Below are positions 12,002 through 24,328 of a stretch of 64,000 nt of DNA, in pieces. The notes under the pieces were generated by a model that had not been told where the DNA came from, did not search any database, and was given only the letters and a program-made list of their open reading frames with translations. Made by a program: the position numbers and the translations under genes. The stretch's first letter is position 1. Each line of letters begins with the position of its first letter. Where the stretch lies: the NCBI GenBank assembly GCA_963965975.1, contig OZ014412.1, positions 7,192,708 through 7,256,707 on the forward strand. Reading direction: 5' to 3'. The DNA comes from Xestospongia bergquistia. Taxonomy: Eukaryota > Porifera > Demospongiae > Haplosclerida > Petrosiidae.

Positions 12002-12008
12002 TATAAAT
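12002..12008 (+). promoter_or_regulatory. TATA-like box, promoter module P2
   Basis: TATAAAT in GGTAGTATAAATTTGAGG, about 75 bases before the ATG at 12079. Related boxes lie at 14480 and 55058, followed by ATCTTAATCTTCT or a variant of it. Confidence 0.45.
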
Positions 12009-12078
12009 TTGAGGGTCCGTGCTACTGTTTTGGCATCTTAATCTTCTTACTTGAATATCTTCAAGAAACACTCTTAAG

Positions 12079-13162
12079 ATGACATGTTTCTATGCTGTAA
12101 CTCTACTGGCTGTTATTGCTTGTGTCTCTGCTAGTTCTACCAGTGGTAATGATGGCTCTGATACATGTCTTTCTACCTCTTCTCTCGAATTTATTGAACA
12201 AGCTTTAGCTAATATTAGCATTCGACTTGGACGTTTTGGAGCTCAAGATGCCTCTGATGTTGGAGAGTCTCTTACTTGTTTTACAAGTCTTTTTCAGCTG
12301 TCTCTGTAATAGTAGTAATATGACTCACAATACTCTGTCCTCTATTGATGATAAACTAGAAGATTTCAGCAACAAATGTGCATCTCCTTTGCTATACTCA
12401 TGTGAGGAGATCAAACGTAGATGTCCAGATTGTCCTTCAGGCTATTACATTATAGCTGATAATCGCAGCATTGCTCATCAAGTGTACTGTTATATGGAGG
12501 AGTTGTGTAATTCCACAGGAGGTTGGATGAGAGTGGCTCATCTTAACATGACGGATAGCAATGAGAAATGTCCTGATGAATTTAGATTGTATAACGAAAG
12601 TGGTGTTCGAGCATGTGGTCGACCAGTTAGTAGTGGAGGTAGCTGTGCAGGAATAACATTTTCATCAGGTAACATCAAGTACTCTCAAGTATGTGGTAAA
12701 GTTATTGGATATCAAGTTGGCTGGCCAGATGGAGCACATTTTAGTAATAACAAGAACATTGACTCAAATTATGTTGACGGCATTCTATTAACTCATGGTA
12801 ATCCTCGTAGTCATATTTGGACTTTTATTGTTGGTCCTCAAGAAAACAATAAATGGAGTTATTGTCCATGTGGTAGTATAGATTCCAGAAACCCACCACC
12901 ATTTGTTGGTAATGATTATTACTGTGAGTCTGGAAATCCAAACTATCCAGTAGTTGGTAAATTTTATACCAATGATCCACTGTGGGATGGTCATCAATGT
13001 GGTAGTATAGAAACTGCCTGTTGTCAACGTACTGGTATACCTTGGTTTTATAAGAAATTCAGTTACTCCACTACTAATAACATTGAAATGAGGATCTGTC
13101 TTGGCCATGAGACATCTGATGAAGATTGTGCTGTAGGCCAGTATGAGATCTATGTTAAGTAG
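12079..13162 (+). pseudogene. Type I array gene with internal stalk deletion
   Basis: The ATG at 12079 gives a signal peptide (MTCFYAVTLLAVIACVSASS) and the same stalk start as 8566. After the codons for FQLSL the sequence jumps to AGTAGTAATATGACTCACAA. About 150 bases (LLRELLGEYKKG to LLLRH in paralogs) are gone, and a TAA falls at the join. From there the reading frame is open to the end: CPDC loop, GWPDGAHFSNN, SDEDC, EIYVK. The 3' part is almost identical to 8566 and 47922. There is no GT-AG at the join, so it is not an obvious intron. An internal ATG could give a short product without a signal peptide, which seems unlikely to be secreted. Confidence 0.7.
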
Positions 13163-13477
13163 TTTAGGAAGAGACATGTAATATGAGGGACTGTATACTT
13201 TGTTATTTTGTCAATGCACACACTTTTAATTTCTGCTAAATCTAACATACAAAATATAATCCCAAATGTTGTTATTAGTTAATAATGTCCTATTTTAATG
13301 TGATAACAAAGTTTACTTTATCAACAACTGAAAGTGGAATGGTTTATAATGATTTAATTGTGCTACTGCAATTGTCACAACCCCACCTACTAATTTATTA
13401 TACAGAAAATAACATACCACATGGTGAACTCTGACCTTTGGCTAATTTAAATACAATGGTATTATTGACATTATCAA

Positions 13478-13645
13478 CTTCATGTATACTGTTATATATG
13501 GAGGAGCTGTATAGTTCCACAGGAGGTTGGATGAGGGTAGCTTATGTTGGCATGACAGATAGCAGTGAGAAATGTCCTAATAAATTTAGACTTTAAGAAT
13601 GGTGTTCGAGCATGTAGTCGACCAGTTAGTAGTAGAGATAACTGA
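13478..13645 (+). pseudogene. Short remnant of the fibrinogen-like half of an array gene
   Basis: Covers codons for YCYIWRSCI-like degraded text through GGWMRVAYVGMTDSSEKC and ends after the position of RPVSSGGSC (ACCAGTTAGTAGTAGAGATA). Frame is broken. It stops at the same place as the remnants at 3353, 14558, 32938 and 33662. Confidence 0.7.
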
Positions 13646-14479
13646 GTAAACATTGACTCCACTCACTTCCACTAACAATTACTCAATTAGTGATTAGATT
13701 TTTTGTAATTGTATTATTTTATTGGTTTTTATTAGTGGTGTTGTCAGTTCTTTAGATCTTGTATTGCAATATTTATTACATTTGATTGATAACATTGTTA
13801 ATGTTTCAACCTCATTTAATACATTAAGGTAATAGATGGAATTATTGACCTTGGGTTTAACCTTGAAGTCTGAGACCAATGTAATCTTGTTCTCTTTTTT
13901 CTTGCAAGTAATTCTTCTTGGTGACCTATTTTGTAAAACTAAAATTTTCTAGATTTAATATGCTTAAAATCACATTTCTTTTAACTTGGGAAGTTTCTCA
14001 TTGAGTTCTCTCATCTAAAGTTAGTATATTAGGAATATTATATATCTAGGATAATATAGTCCAGGTAGGATTGTTAGTAAGTCATTGTAAGAGAAGTATA
14101 TCTTAATATGTCTTGTTACTTTTGTGGTCATACTAGCTTGTAGATGGTAATTGTGACATCCATTGTTTTGTCTTCTCCTTTTTCACTTAGAGTAATTGGG
14201 TTATAAAGTCTATTATATAACTATCACTTAATGATTACAACTATAGACTTTTAGAGTTTATGTCTGTTTACCATAGAATAGGATTATTAGAACATAAATA
14301 TAGTTAGGAACATCCATTACTCAAGGCAATTGCTGCAATAGTTTGTTGATGTTCTCATGATAAACTTAATACTTTGGTACATATATCTAATGGTAGTAAT
14401 GTACTAAATGAGCTCTTGTTTGATAAATACAACTCTAGGAATGTGACCTTTTGGATATTAAGGTCATTTTGATCTGTAG
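13646..14479. other. Spacer upstream of 14558
   Basis: No gene seen. Bases 14240-14557 (GTTTACCATAGAATAGGATT, ACTCAAG, GAGCTCTTGTTTGA, GTGACCTTTTGGAT) form the P2 upstream block that recurs at 24010-24328, 33355-33661 and 34095-34372. Confidence 0.6.
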
Positions 14480-14486
14480 TATAAAT
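14480..14486 (+). promoter_or_regulatory. TATA-like box, promoter module P2
   Basis: TATAAAT in CTGTAGTATAAATTTAAG, about 75 bases before the ATG at 14558. Confidence 0.45.
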
Positions 14487-14557
14487 TTAAGAATAACTGC
14501 TTCTTTTTTCATATCTCAATCTTCTTACTTGAATATCTTCAAGATAACAATCTTAAG

Positions 14558-15286
14558 ATGGTATATTTCTATGTTATAACTCTACTGGCTGTTATTGGTA
14601 GTATCTCTGCTAGCACTACCAGTGGTAATGATGGCTCTGATACATGTCTTTCTACCTCTTCTCTCAAATTTATTGAACAAGCTCTAGCTAATATTAGCAA
14701 TCAACTTGGACATTTTGGAATTAGAGATCCCTCTGATGTTGGAGAGTCTCTTACTGGTGTTACAAGTCTCCTTCAGCTATCTCTGCTGAGGGAATTACTA
14801 GGTGAGTATAAGAAGGGATCACCTTCAGACAAACAACAAGAACTAGCTGTCTTGAGTCGTATTGAGCTGTTACTTAACACCTCCATTCAAGATCTAACTA
14901 GTAGACTGGACACTGTAGAATCTAACACTGACCTGTTATTGAGACATAGTAATATAACTCACAATACTTTGACTTCTATTGATGATAAATTAGATGATTA
15001 TGGTAACAAATGTGGATCTCTTTTGCTGAAGACATATGAGGAGATTAAAAGCAGATGTCCAGACATATTATAGCTGATAATTATAACATTACTCGTCATG
15101 TGTACTGTTATATGGAAGAGTTGTGTAATTCCACAGGAGGTTGGATGAGGGTAGCTTATCTTAACATGACAGATAGCAATGAGATATGTCCTGATGGATT
15201 TAAACTGTGTAGTGAAAATGGTGTTCGAGCATGTGGGCATGTGGTTGACCAGTTAGTAGTGGAGGTAGCTGTTCAGGAATAACATC
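14558..15286 (+). pseudogene. Type I array gene, frameshifted and 3'-truncated
   Basis: Good start (MVYFYVITLLAVIGSISAS) and an intact type I stalk through LTSIDDKLDDYGNKCG. The first loop then loses bases: paralogs read CCAGATTGTCCTTCAGGCTAT, this copy reads CCAGACATATTATAGC, which ends the frame after about 171 codons. In another frame the domain continues (RHVYCYMEELCN, GGWMRVAYLNM, FKLCSENGVRACG), with a small insertion at CATGTGGGCATGTGG. It stops at GGAGGTAGCTGTTCAGGAAT. After that the sequence is the spacer that leads to the next gene at 15687. Confidence 0.78.
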
Positions 15287-15686
15287 TGATCTGTGTCTGG
15301 TGAACTATAATATAGTATTGTCTTTACATAGGTTAAGATACCTTGTTATGATGATTTTTTAATTTATACTCTTGTTTAAAGAGATTCGGTCCTCCAAAGG
15401 TCACTTTACTCAAACTTCTTAATAATACCCTTAATAGTAAGTGTGACTTCCTCTGAATGGTGATAGTACTGACTGTGAATACTGCTTGATGTGATAGATC
15501 TTATCCAGTACTATAATTTTCCCATCATTTAGATAGACTTCAATGTACCAGCTGTTGCTGGCCATCTGCTAACCTTCTTTGACATACATTGGAATGTTAT
15601 AATTTGCTAAATAAAATTAATTTTATTTAATTTACATCACATCTTAAGTCTTTGCATTTGAAGCTCTCCACAATAGCACTCTTAAG
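15287..15686. other. Promoter-side spacer of 15687
   Basis: No gene seen. It is similar to 44345-44720 and 52940-53050 (GGTAAACTATAATATAG..., CAGTCCTCCAAAGGTC) and ends in the P1-like leader CTTTGCATTTGAAGCTCTCC. Confidence 0.6.
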
Positions 15687-16933
15687 ATGGTATATTTCTA
15701 TGCTATAACTCTACTGCTAGTGTCTCTGCTAGCACTACCAGTGGTAATGATGGCTCTGATACATGTCTTTCTACAACTTCTTTCAAATTTATTGAACAAG
15801 CTCTAGCTAATATTAGCAACCGACTTGGAAATTTTGGAACTAGAGATCCCTCTGATGTTGGAGAGTCTCTTACTGGTGTTACAAGTCTCCTTCAGTTGTC
15901 TCTGTTGAGGGAGTTACTAGGTGAGTATAAGAAGGGATCACCTTCAGACAAACAACAAGAACTAGCTGTCTTGAGCCGTATTGAGCTGTTACTTAACACC
16001 TCCATTCAAGATCTAACTAGTAGACTGGACACTGTAGAATCTAACACTGACCTGTTATTGAGACATAGTAATATAAGTCACAATACTTTGACTTCTATTG
16101 ATGATAAATTAGAAGATTTCAGCAACAAATGTGCATCTCCTTTGCTGCAGTCATGTGAGGAGATTAAACGTAGATGTTCTGGCTGTCCTTCAGGCTATTA
16201 CATTATAGCTGGTAATTGCAGCATTGCTCATCAAGTGTACTGTTACATGGAGGAGTTGTGTAATTCCACAGGAGGTTGGATGAGAGTGGCTCATCTTAAC
16301 ATGACAGATAACAATGAGAAATGTCCTGATGAATTTAGACTGTATAGTGAAAATGGTGTTCGAGCATGTGGTCGACCAGTTAGTAGTGGAGGTAGCTGTG
16401 TAGGAATAACATTTCCATCAGGTAACATTGAGTACTCTCAAGTGTGTGGTAAAGTTATCAGATATCAAGTTGGGGCCTCTGATGGAACACGCACTAAAAC
16501 AAACAATATTAACTCACAATTGTTTTATGCTGATGGAGTTAGTTTAACTCATGGTAATCCTCGTAGCCATATTTGGACTTTTATGGTTGGTCAAGCTGAA
16601 AATGTAGACTTTAGTCATTGTCCTTGTGGTACACCAAATCCTCCAACTTCACCATCATTTATTGGCAGAGACTATTACTGTGAGTCTGGTAATCTTGATT
16701 CCCATTATACACATGGTAAATTTTATCCCAATGATCCACTATGGGATGGTCATCAATGTGGTAACAAAGAAACTGCCTGTTGTCAACGTACTGGTATACC
16801 TTGGTTTAATAAGAAATTCAATTACTCCACTACTGACTATATAGAGATGAGCATTTGTCTTGATGAACCAACATCTGATGAAGATTGTGCTGTAGGCCAT
16901 TATGAGATCTATGTCAAAGAGTTTGTAAGATAA
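15687..16933 (+). pseudogene. Type I array gene with a single frame break in the signal peptide
   Basis: The ATG at 15687 starts MVYFYAITLL, but ten bases found in paralogs (GCTGTTATTG) are missing at about 15716, so the start is out of frame with the body. The body frame is open from about 15717 to the stop at 16933 without further defects. It has the type I stalk, the loop CSGCPSGYYIIAG and a C-type a variant (ASDGTRTKTNN, HCPCGTPNPPTSP, MSICLDEPTSDEDC). The C-terminus is extended by EFVR. Either a very recent pseudogene, a sequencing or assembly error, or a gene using another start. If the ten bases are really absent, no secretion signal is made. Confidence 0.6.
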
Positions 16934-18441
16934 AGATAACAATAAGTGACTCTAGGCTTTGTGACTTTGTCACTACATACAATTTTATTTTTTGCCTTTT
17001 CTAATATAAAATGCTGCAATCTTATAATGTATTATGTTCGATTTACTAATTGGACATGAAAAAGTATACATAATGATCCACTTAATGAAATGGAAGTGGA
17101 AAGGTCAAGTTTCCTTTAGCAGAAACTGTTTATCAATTTTCTCTAGTGATGTTACCACACAGTAGAAAGTTATTTATGTCACACTATTTAGTTCAAACTA
17201 TTCTGATAATAGTGGGAGTGGTATTGCCATCCATTCATTACTTTTATACTATTCCTAAACCACACCCCAAATCTTCCTAAACCCTAAATATAGTACTAAG
17301 TGTACATTCTAATGACTTCTGGACTTAGTAAAGATCAAATTTTACGCAATCAGCACACTCCATAGTTATTATTATAAGGGTGTGTCCTTTAAATGATAGA
17401 TTATAATCTTAGGGTAGTCCTTGAGATGGACATTATCTTTTTGATATTAAGGTAATTATGTCATAATTGATATATCATTTATCATTTGAAATAATTTGTT
17501 GGTATAGCTGTGGGTGATTGTCAGTAAAATAACTTCATAATGGGATATAATATTGGTAACATAGTGACATGATATATTATGATTACAACAATATTTCATT
17601 TGATTATTAGTTATATTAATTAACTATTTACTTCATACTTGTTGTATAATTCTAAATGTTACTTAGTATAGTAATACTACTACAAAATGTATATAATGTA
17701 TACCTCATCTACTAAACTATAACATTTCTTTAGTCATAAACAAGCAATAGTTTGTGACCAGAGGTGGTAATCATGACATCTATTATCTTCCTGACCTTCA
17801 TCTCTTACAGTTGTTGTTGATCATGTTATAAAATCTCTTATTACTTACAATAACTATCTCTTAAGGATTACAACTATAGACTATTAGACTACATGTCTGT
17901 TTACTATAAAACAAGATCATTAGATTAACTATTTGAACTTTTAGTAAATACAGCTGTACTTATGTGAACATAAATATATTAAGGTACATGTACTACTCAA
18001 TACAGTTATTGATCATCTGCTGATGTTCTCACTATAAACTTAATATTTTGTTATTATATTTAATGGTAATGTATTAAATGAACTCTTGTTTCTTTCCTCT
18101 GGGAACATGAGTATATTAATCTATATAATTACTATGAATGTTATTGTCTGATATATAGATGGTATTGTCTGATGACGTGACCTTCTCATAATAAACGTAA
18201 TACATTAGTAATCTATTTAATGGTAATGTACTGAATGAAGTCTTGTTTCTTTCCTCTGGGAATGTGAGTATATTACTCTCTATAATTACTATGAATATTA
18301 TTGTCTAGTGACATGACCTTCTCATTATACATTGGTAATCTATTAATGGTAATTATGTAATGACTGATGAACTCTTTTTAACAAATACAATTTTCCTTTG
18401 GGAACATGAACTTTGGATAGTAAAATACATCTCACTAGTAG
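16934..18441. other. Spacer with a local tandem duplication
   Basis: No gene seen. Bases 17036-17340 resemble 46850-47080. Two adjacent copies of a segment of about 150 bases lie at about 18058-18195 and 18205-18345, sharing CTCTTGTTTCTTTCCTCTGGGAA-type sequence and TATAATTACTATGAAT. Confidence 0.6.
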
Positions 18442-18450
18442 TATAAAATA
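18442..18450 (+). promoter_or_regulatory. TATA box before 18523
   Basis: TATAAAATA about 75 bases before the ATG. The leader begins like P2 (GAGAGTAACTGCTTCC) and ends like P3 (AACAAGAGTTACAATGACTT), so it looks like a mixed promoter. Confidence 0.5.
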
Positions 18451-18522
18451 GAGAGTAACTGCTTCCTTCTCATATCTTGTTCTCTTATAAGACTATACAT
18501 TTGGAACATAACAAGAGTTACA

Positions 18523-19770
18523 ATGACTTCCCTTCTATCTTTACTGGTAGTCATGCTAGTTACTACTGGTATGTCTAATTCGTTAAGTCATTCTGATGGT
18601 GATAGTACTACAGGTGATGCCATAGCTAACCTGACTGCTGCTATTAATCAACTCCTTACTCGATCTTATCGTAGTAGCTGTCCACCTTGTAAAGATGGTA
18701 GTAATCCAACTAGTCCTATACAACTTGTTGTATCACAACAACTACTATCTAACTCACCAACTAAATGTAATAAAATCATCAAAGAACTCACTGAGACTAT
18801 TGCTACTAATATATCCAGGTTAGAGACAAGGTTGTACAATGAAGGCATTATAAAGATACTTGAGATTGTCAATGATCTCAATAGGAGTATGGCTAAGATA
18901 GAAGATAACGTTGATGACATTAAAGAAGATGTTAATATTCTCAAAGATATTCATGAGAACACTACTACAAAGAAATGTCCTCCTCCATTATTGTCACTTC
19001 CTCGTTCATGTGAAGAGGTCAAAAGCAGATGTCCAGATTGTCCTTCAGGCTATTACATTATAGCTGATAATCGCAGCATTGCTCGTCATGTGTACTGTTA
19101 TATGGAGGAGTTGTGTAATTCCACAGGAGGTTGGATGAGGGTAGCTTATCTTAACATGACAGATAGCAATGAGGAATGCCCTGATGAATTTAGACTGTAT
19201 AATGAAAATAGTGTTCGAGCATGTGGTCGACCAGTTAGTAGTGGAGGTAGCTGTGCAGGAATAACATTTTCATCAGGTAACATCAAGTACTCTCAAGTGT
19301 GTGGTAAAGTTATCGGATATCAAGTTGGCTGGCCAGATGGAGCGCATTTTAGCAATAACAAGAGCATTGATTCAAATTATGCTGATGGCATTCTATTAAC
19401 TCATGGTAATCCTCGTAGTCATATTTGGACTTTTATTGTTGGCGCACAAGAAAACAATCAATGGAGTTTTTGTCCATGTGCTAGTAAAGATTCCAGAAAC
19501 CCACCACCATTTGTTGGTAATGATTATTACTGTGAGTCCGGAAATCCAAACTATCCAGTTGTTGGTAAATTTTATACCAATGATCCTCTGTGGGATGGTC
19601 ATCAATGTGGTAATATAGAAACTGCCTGTTGTCAACGTACTGGTATACCTTGGTTTAATAAAAAAATCAATTACTCCACTACTGATAACATTGAGATGAG
19701 GATCTGTCTTGGCCATGGGACATCTGATGAAGATTGTCCTGTAGCCCAGTATGAGATCTATGTTAAGTAG
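18523..19770 (+). CDS. Secreted fibrinogen-like array protein, type IIb stalk, CPDC loop, C-type a
   Basis: Intact frame of 415 residues. The signal peptide MTSLLSLLVVMLVTTG is type II. The stalk differs from 5116: it has a SSCPPC motif at about residues 49-54 and a long helical stretch (ELTETIATNISRLETRLYNE, then ILEIVNDLNRSMAKIEDNVD) with clear heptad-like spacing, the strongest coiled-coil candidate in the array. The two close cysteines could link chains in an oligomer, which is an inference. The domain has CPDCPSGYYIIAD and the a-type end (GWPDGAHFSNN, CCQRTGIPWFNK, SDEDCPVAQYEIYVK). The stalk is almost the same as in 27052, while the C-terminus goes with 12079 and 47922. Confidence 0.88.
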   Translation: MTSLLSLLVVMLVTTGMSNSLSHSDGDSTTGDAIANLTAAINQLLTRSYRSSCPPCKDGSNPTSPIQLVVSQQLLSNSPTKCNKIIKELTETIATNISRLETRLYNEGIIKILEIVNDLNRSMAKIEDNVDDIKEDVNILKDIHENTTTKKCPPPLLSLPRSCEEVKSRCPDCPSGYYIIADNRSIARHVYCYMEELCNSTGGWMRVAYLNMTDSNEECPDEFRLYNENSVRACGRPVSSGGSCAGITFSSGNIKYSQVCGKVIGYQVGWPDGAHFSNNKSIDSNYADGILLTHGNPRSHIWTFIVGAQENNQWSFCPCASKDSRNPPPFVGNDYYCESGNPNYPVVGKFYTNDPLWDGHQCGNIETACCQRTGIPWFNKKINYSTTDNIEMRICLGHGTSDEDCPVAQYEIYVK

Positions 19771-21911
19771 TTAGGAATAGACATGTAATATGAGGAACTG
19801 TATACTTTGTTATATTGCCAATGCACACACTTTTAATTTCTGCTAATTCTAACATACAAAATATAATCCCAAATGTTGTTATTAGTTAATAATTTTAATG
19901 TGATAACAAAGTTTACTTTATCAACTGAATATGGAATGGTTTATAATGATTAATTGTGCTAAATTGTCACCTACTAAACCAAAACTCTAAAACAATGTAC
20001 TGTCTTAACAACTTCTGGACAAACTTGACACAATTACTATGTCATAATTATTTTTGTTACATTATGTTTACATATAAATAGAGGTATGTCCTTTAAGTGC
20101 TAAATTATCAGTGTGAATTGTTCTCACTTTGCTGTATCTCATTTCACCTAATTCATTAGCTAAGTATCACTATGCCTACTGATTTATGTCATTTGCCTAT
20201 ACAACTAATCTTTATATATGCTAAAACCAGTTTTATCATAAGACTTGTTCAGAATCATATCCACACGTTTTTGGCTTTATAATGTCAATTTGTAAAGTCA
20301 TTTAGTAATCACTATTACAAAATTATGATTTTTTAAATTGTACTCTTATTTAAAGAAATTCAGTCTTCTAAAGGTCAGTTAACTCAAAATTCTTATATTT
20401 TTTATTAATATTGAAATACCTTTAATAGTAAACATGACTTCCTGTGAATAGTGATAATGTTGATTATGAATACTACTTGATGTGATAGATATCATCCAGT
20501 ATTATAATCTTCCCATCATAAGATAAACTTCTATGTACCAGTCATTGGTCACCATTTGTTAACCTTCCTTGATGTACATTGGAATGTTTTGATTTGTTAA
20601 ATAAATTTGATTGTTATAGCTCCACATAACAATGGCAACATAGACATTCCTGCACAATAGGTACACAGAAGAAGTACCTGATCACAATATATTTGAATAT
20701 TAACATTTTACTTTGTTATGAACTCATTACTGACCTAACTTTCTGTGTAACTTAACAGCCTTTTACTTTAGACTGATCATGTGACTGTTTTCCTCAAATT
20801 ATCTTTGCTTCAACTATTATGACAAATGAGTATTTCACCGCCTGACATTGTGACTACTATTTTTATTGACCACACTGCCATTCCTACTTTGGAGTTGTTT
20901 AAAATGACTTTACCATCATCCCTACATTTAGTGGATTTTTTATTGATTATTTTAATTAAATACTTAGTGAATTAATCAAATTCTGTATTGTATATACCTC
21001 TATACTAACTAAATGATTGATAATTTAATTACACGTTATATATAATGACTTAATTGTGTTTGAATCTTATTAATAAATACAGTGCTGTTATTAAAGTCTT
21101 AAACTCCACCTACCCTGTTATAAGTAGGTGTGATCCTTTAGTTAATGGTTAATTAACTAATAGTTATATAACTTTATCACTTAACAGTTGTTAATATTAA
21201 TCACAATACATAGTTTCTATTTACTTATGTAACTAGGTCATATTACTATGTTCTAACATATCCTTATTATATTTGATGTGTTCAGGTCATTAGATTTTAT
21301 ATACATCATGTATAATATCTTTCTTAGTGCACTAATATATTTATTTACACCAGATATCTCTTTTTATTTCATTGAATGGAGTGATGAACAGGTAACTAAT
21401 ATCATTACTGTTAAAGTGGTCCTAGAGGTACTGGTTTATAGTTAAGAATGGGAACCATAATTGATCAGAGTTGTCCTTGAGTCAGTGTATCGCTTTGAGA
21501 AAGAAGAACTCTAGCAGACGTTATCATCACTATTCTTTTTTCAGAGGTTAAGAAAGGATGCGATTAAATTGTCAGAATATTGAGTTAGTCCTAGAGGTGT
21601 CGTTATCTAAACCTCAAGTAGGCGAGCTTGATTGATGTTGAGGTTATCCTTGAGGCAGTATTATCTTTTCAATAGGTAAAGGAGGAGAGATATTAGGATA
21701 ATGCTTCAGGCAACATTATCTTTTCAAAGAAGGTTATATCAAGGCAGTCCCTTGGACCATTGTTATCATTTTAAACAGTTCAGAATGGGCAATGTTGTAA
21801 TAGCTCTTATCTTTTCAGAAGTTGAGAAAGGAGGTTAATTTCACTGGAAAATCAATCACTCTAGTCATTATTCAATTTTATATGACTTAGTTATATCACT
21901 ATCTGAGTGAG
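19771..21911. other. Long spacer
   Basis: No gene seen. The first 230 bases are the C-type a 3' flank. About 19980-20225 resembles 47090-47290, and 20220-20620 resembles 52610-52800 and 47600-47850. About 21390-21850 carries several repeats of a motif like GAGGTAGT..TTATCTTTTC..GAGAAAGGA, shared with the P3 flanks at 4800 and 26700. Confidence 0.6.
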
Positions 21912-21920
21912 TATATATAA
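21912..21920 (+). promoter_or_regulatory. TATA box, promoter module P3
   Basis: TATATATAA in GAGTGAGTATATATAAGGTA followed by GATGATATCAGTCTAC, about 60 bases before the ATG at 21975. Near-identical to 5064 and 27000. Confidence 0.6.
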
Positions 21921-21974
21921 GGTAGATGATATCAGTCTACAAAACAACAAGAGTAGAACAGTACAAGAGTTACA

Positions 21975-23162
21975 ATGACTTCCCTCGTATCTTTACTGGT
22001 AGTCATATTAGCTATTACTGGTATGTCTAATCCATTAAGTCATTCTGATGGTGATAGTAGTACAGATGATGCCATAGCTAACCTGACTGCTGCTATTAAT
22101 CAACTCCTTACTCAATCTTCTCATAGCTGTCCAGTATCTAGTAGATCAGACACTCGTGATAGTCTGACTGATCTTATGCAGCTGGTATTAACTCGACAAC
22201 TTCTAACAGCTAGTACTCCTGATACTTGTGTTGTAGATAAAGAACTAAAGTGTCTTGTTAAGGAGTTAACAATTATCATTGAGAGCCAATCTAAGCAGAT
22301 AACAAAGATATCAAGTCAACTAGATCATCTTAATCGAGCTCTACATAATATAACAGGTCCACAGCCTTATGAAGAAGAAGATCCTTCTTCTCCTTTACTT
22401 CACTCATGTGAGGAGATCAAAAGTAAATGGCCAAGCAGTCCCTCAGACTATTACATTATAGCTGATAGTCATGGACATGCTCGTCATGTGTACTGTTATA
22501 TGGAGGAGTTGTGTAATTCTGGAGGAGGTTGGATGAAGGTAGCTTATCTTAACATGACAGATAGCAGTGAGAAATGTCCCGATAAATTTAGATTATATAG
22601 TAAAAATGGTGTTCGAGCATGTGGTCGACCAGTTAGTAGTGGAGGTAGCTGTGTAGGAATAACATTTCCATCAGGTAACATTGAATACTCTCAAATATGT
22701 GGTAAAGTTATTGGATATCAAGTTGGATCTACTAATGCCCCAACTGACATCTTAACCATTGATGGAATTTATATGGATGGTATTAGTCTGACACATGGTA
22801 GTCCTCGTAAACACATCTGGAGTTTTATGTCAGGAAAATACGATAACTTTCCAAGTCGTTGTCCCTGTGCTACTAGTGGTGCTATAAGTGCTCCATCATT
22901 TGTTAGTACTGACTATTATTGTGAGTCTGGTAATCCATACAGTTATGTGCAAAATGTTAAATTCTTTACTGACGATCCCCTCTGGGATGGTGAAAATTGT
23001 GGTAGTGTCGAGAAATCTTGTTGTTTTCGATCTCATCTTCCTTGGTTTTATAAACCCTTGGGCTATTCTACAACTGACTCCATTGAAATGAGGTTATGTT
23101 GTAATAGTGGAACAAATTATGAAGATGTGCCTATTGGCTTAGTGGAGATTTACGTCAAATAA
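21975..23162 (+). CDS. Secreted fibrinogen-like array protein, type II stalk, WPSS loop, C-type b
   Basis: Intact frame of 395 residues, the same length as 5116 and its closest full-length relative through the stalk (LTDLMQLVLTRQLLTASTPD, ELTIIIESQSKQITKISSQL) and the WPSS loop. It differs between residues about 249 and 345: GSTNAPTDILTIDGIYMDG, SGKYDNFPSRCPC and CESGNPYSYVQNVKFFTDD. The substitutions concentrate in the stretches that also vary among other members, while the cysteine frame is kept. This is what one expects of a conserved fold with a variable surface, though it could also be drift. Confidence 0.88.
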   Translation: MTSLVSLLVVILAITGMSNPLSHSDGDSSTDDAIANLTAAINQLLTQSSHSCPVSSRSDTRDSLTDLMQLVLTRQLLTASTPDTCVVDKELKCLVKELTIIIESQSKQITKISSQLDHLNRALHNITGPQPYEEEDPSSPLLHSCEEIKSKWPSSPSDYYIIADSHGHARHVYCYMEELCNSGGGWMKVAYLNMTDSSEKCPDKFRLYSKNGVRACGRPVSSGGSCVGITFPSGNIEYSQICGKVIGYQVGSTNAPTDILTIDGIYMDGISLTHGSPRKHIWSFMSGKYDNFPSRCPCATSGAISAPSFVSTDYYCESGNPYSYVQNVKFFTDDPLWDGENCGSVEKSCCFRSHLPWFYKPLGYSTTDSIEMRLCCNSGTNYEDVPIGLVEIYVK

Positions 23163-24250
<1,088 letters not shown>

Positions 24251-24257
24251 TATATAG
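24251..24257 (+). promoter_or_regulatory. TATA-like box, promoter module P2
   Basis: TATATAG in CTGTGGTATATAGTTGAGAC, about 75 bases before the ATG at 24329, in the same position as TATAAAT at 14480. Confidence 0.4.
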
Positions 24258-24328
24258 TTGAGACTAAGTGCTTCTTTTTTCATATCTCAATCTTCTTACT
24301 AGAAGCACTTCAAGATAACACTCTTAAG

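Noticed and set aside
18666-18944. Long minus-strand frames opposite array genes (also 19396, 27177, 27802, 48786, 5812)
   Set aside because: They lie fully antisense to strongly supported coding sequence, recur only because the sense genes are alike, and show no recognisable protein.
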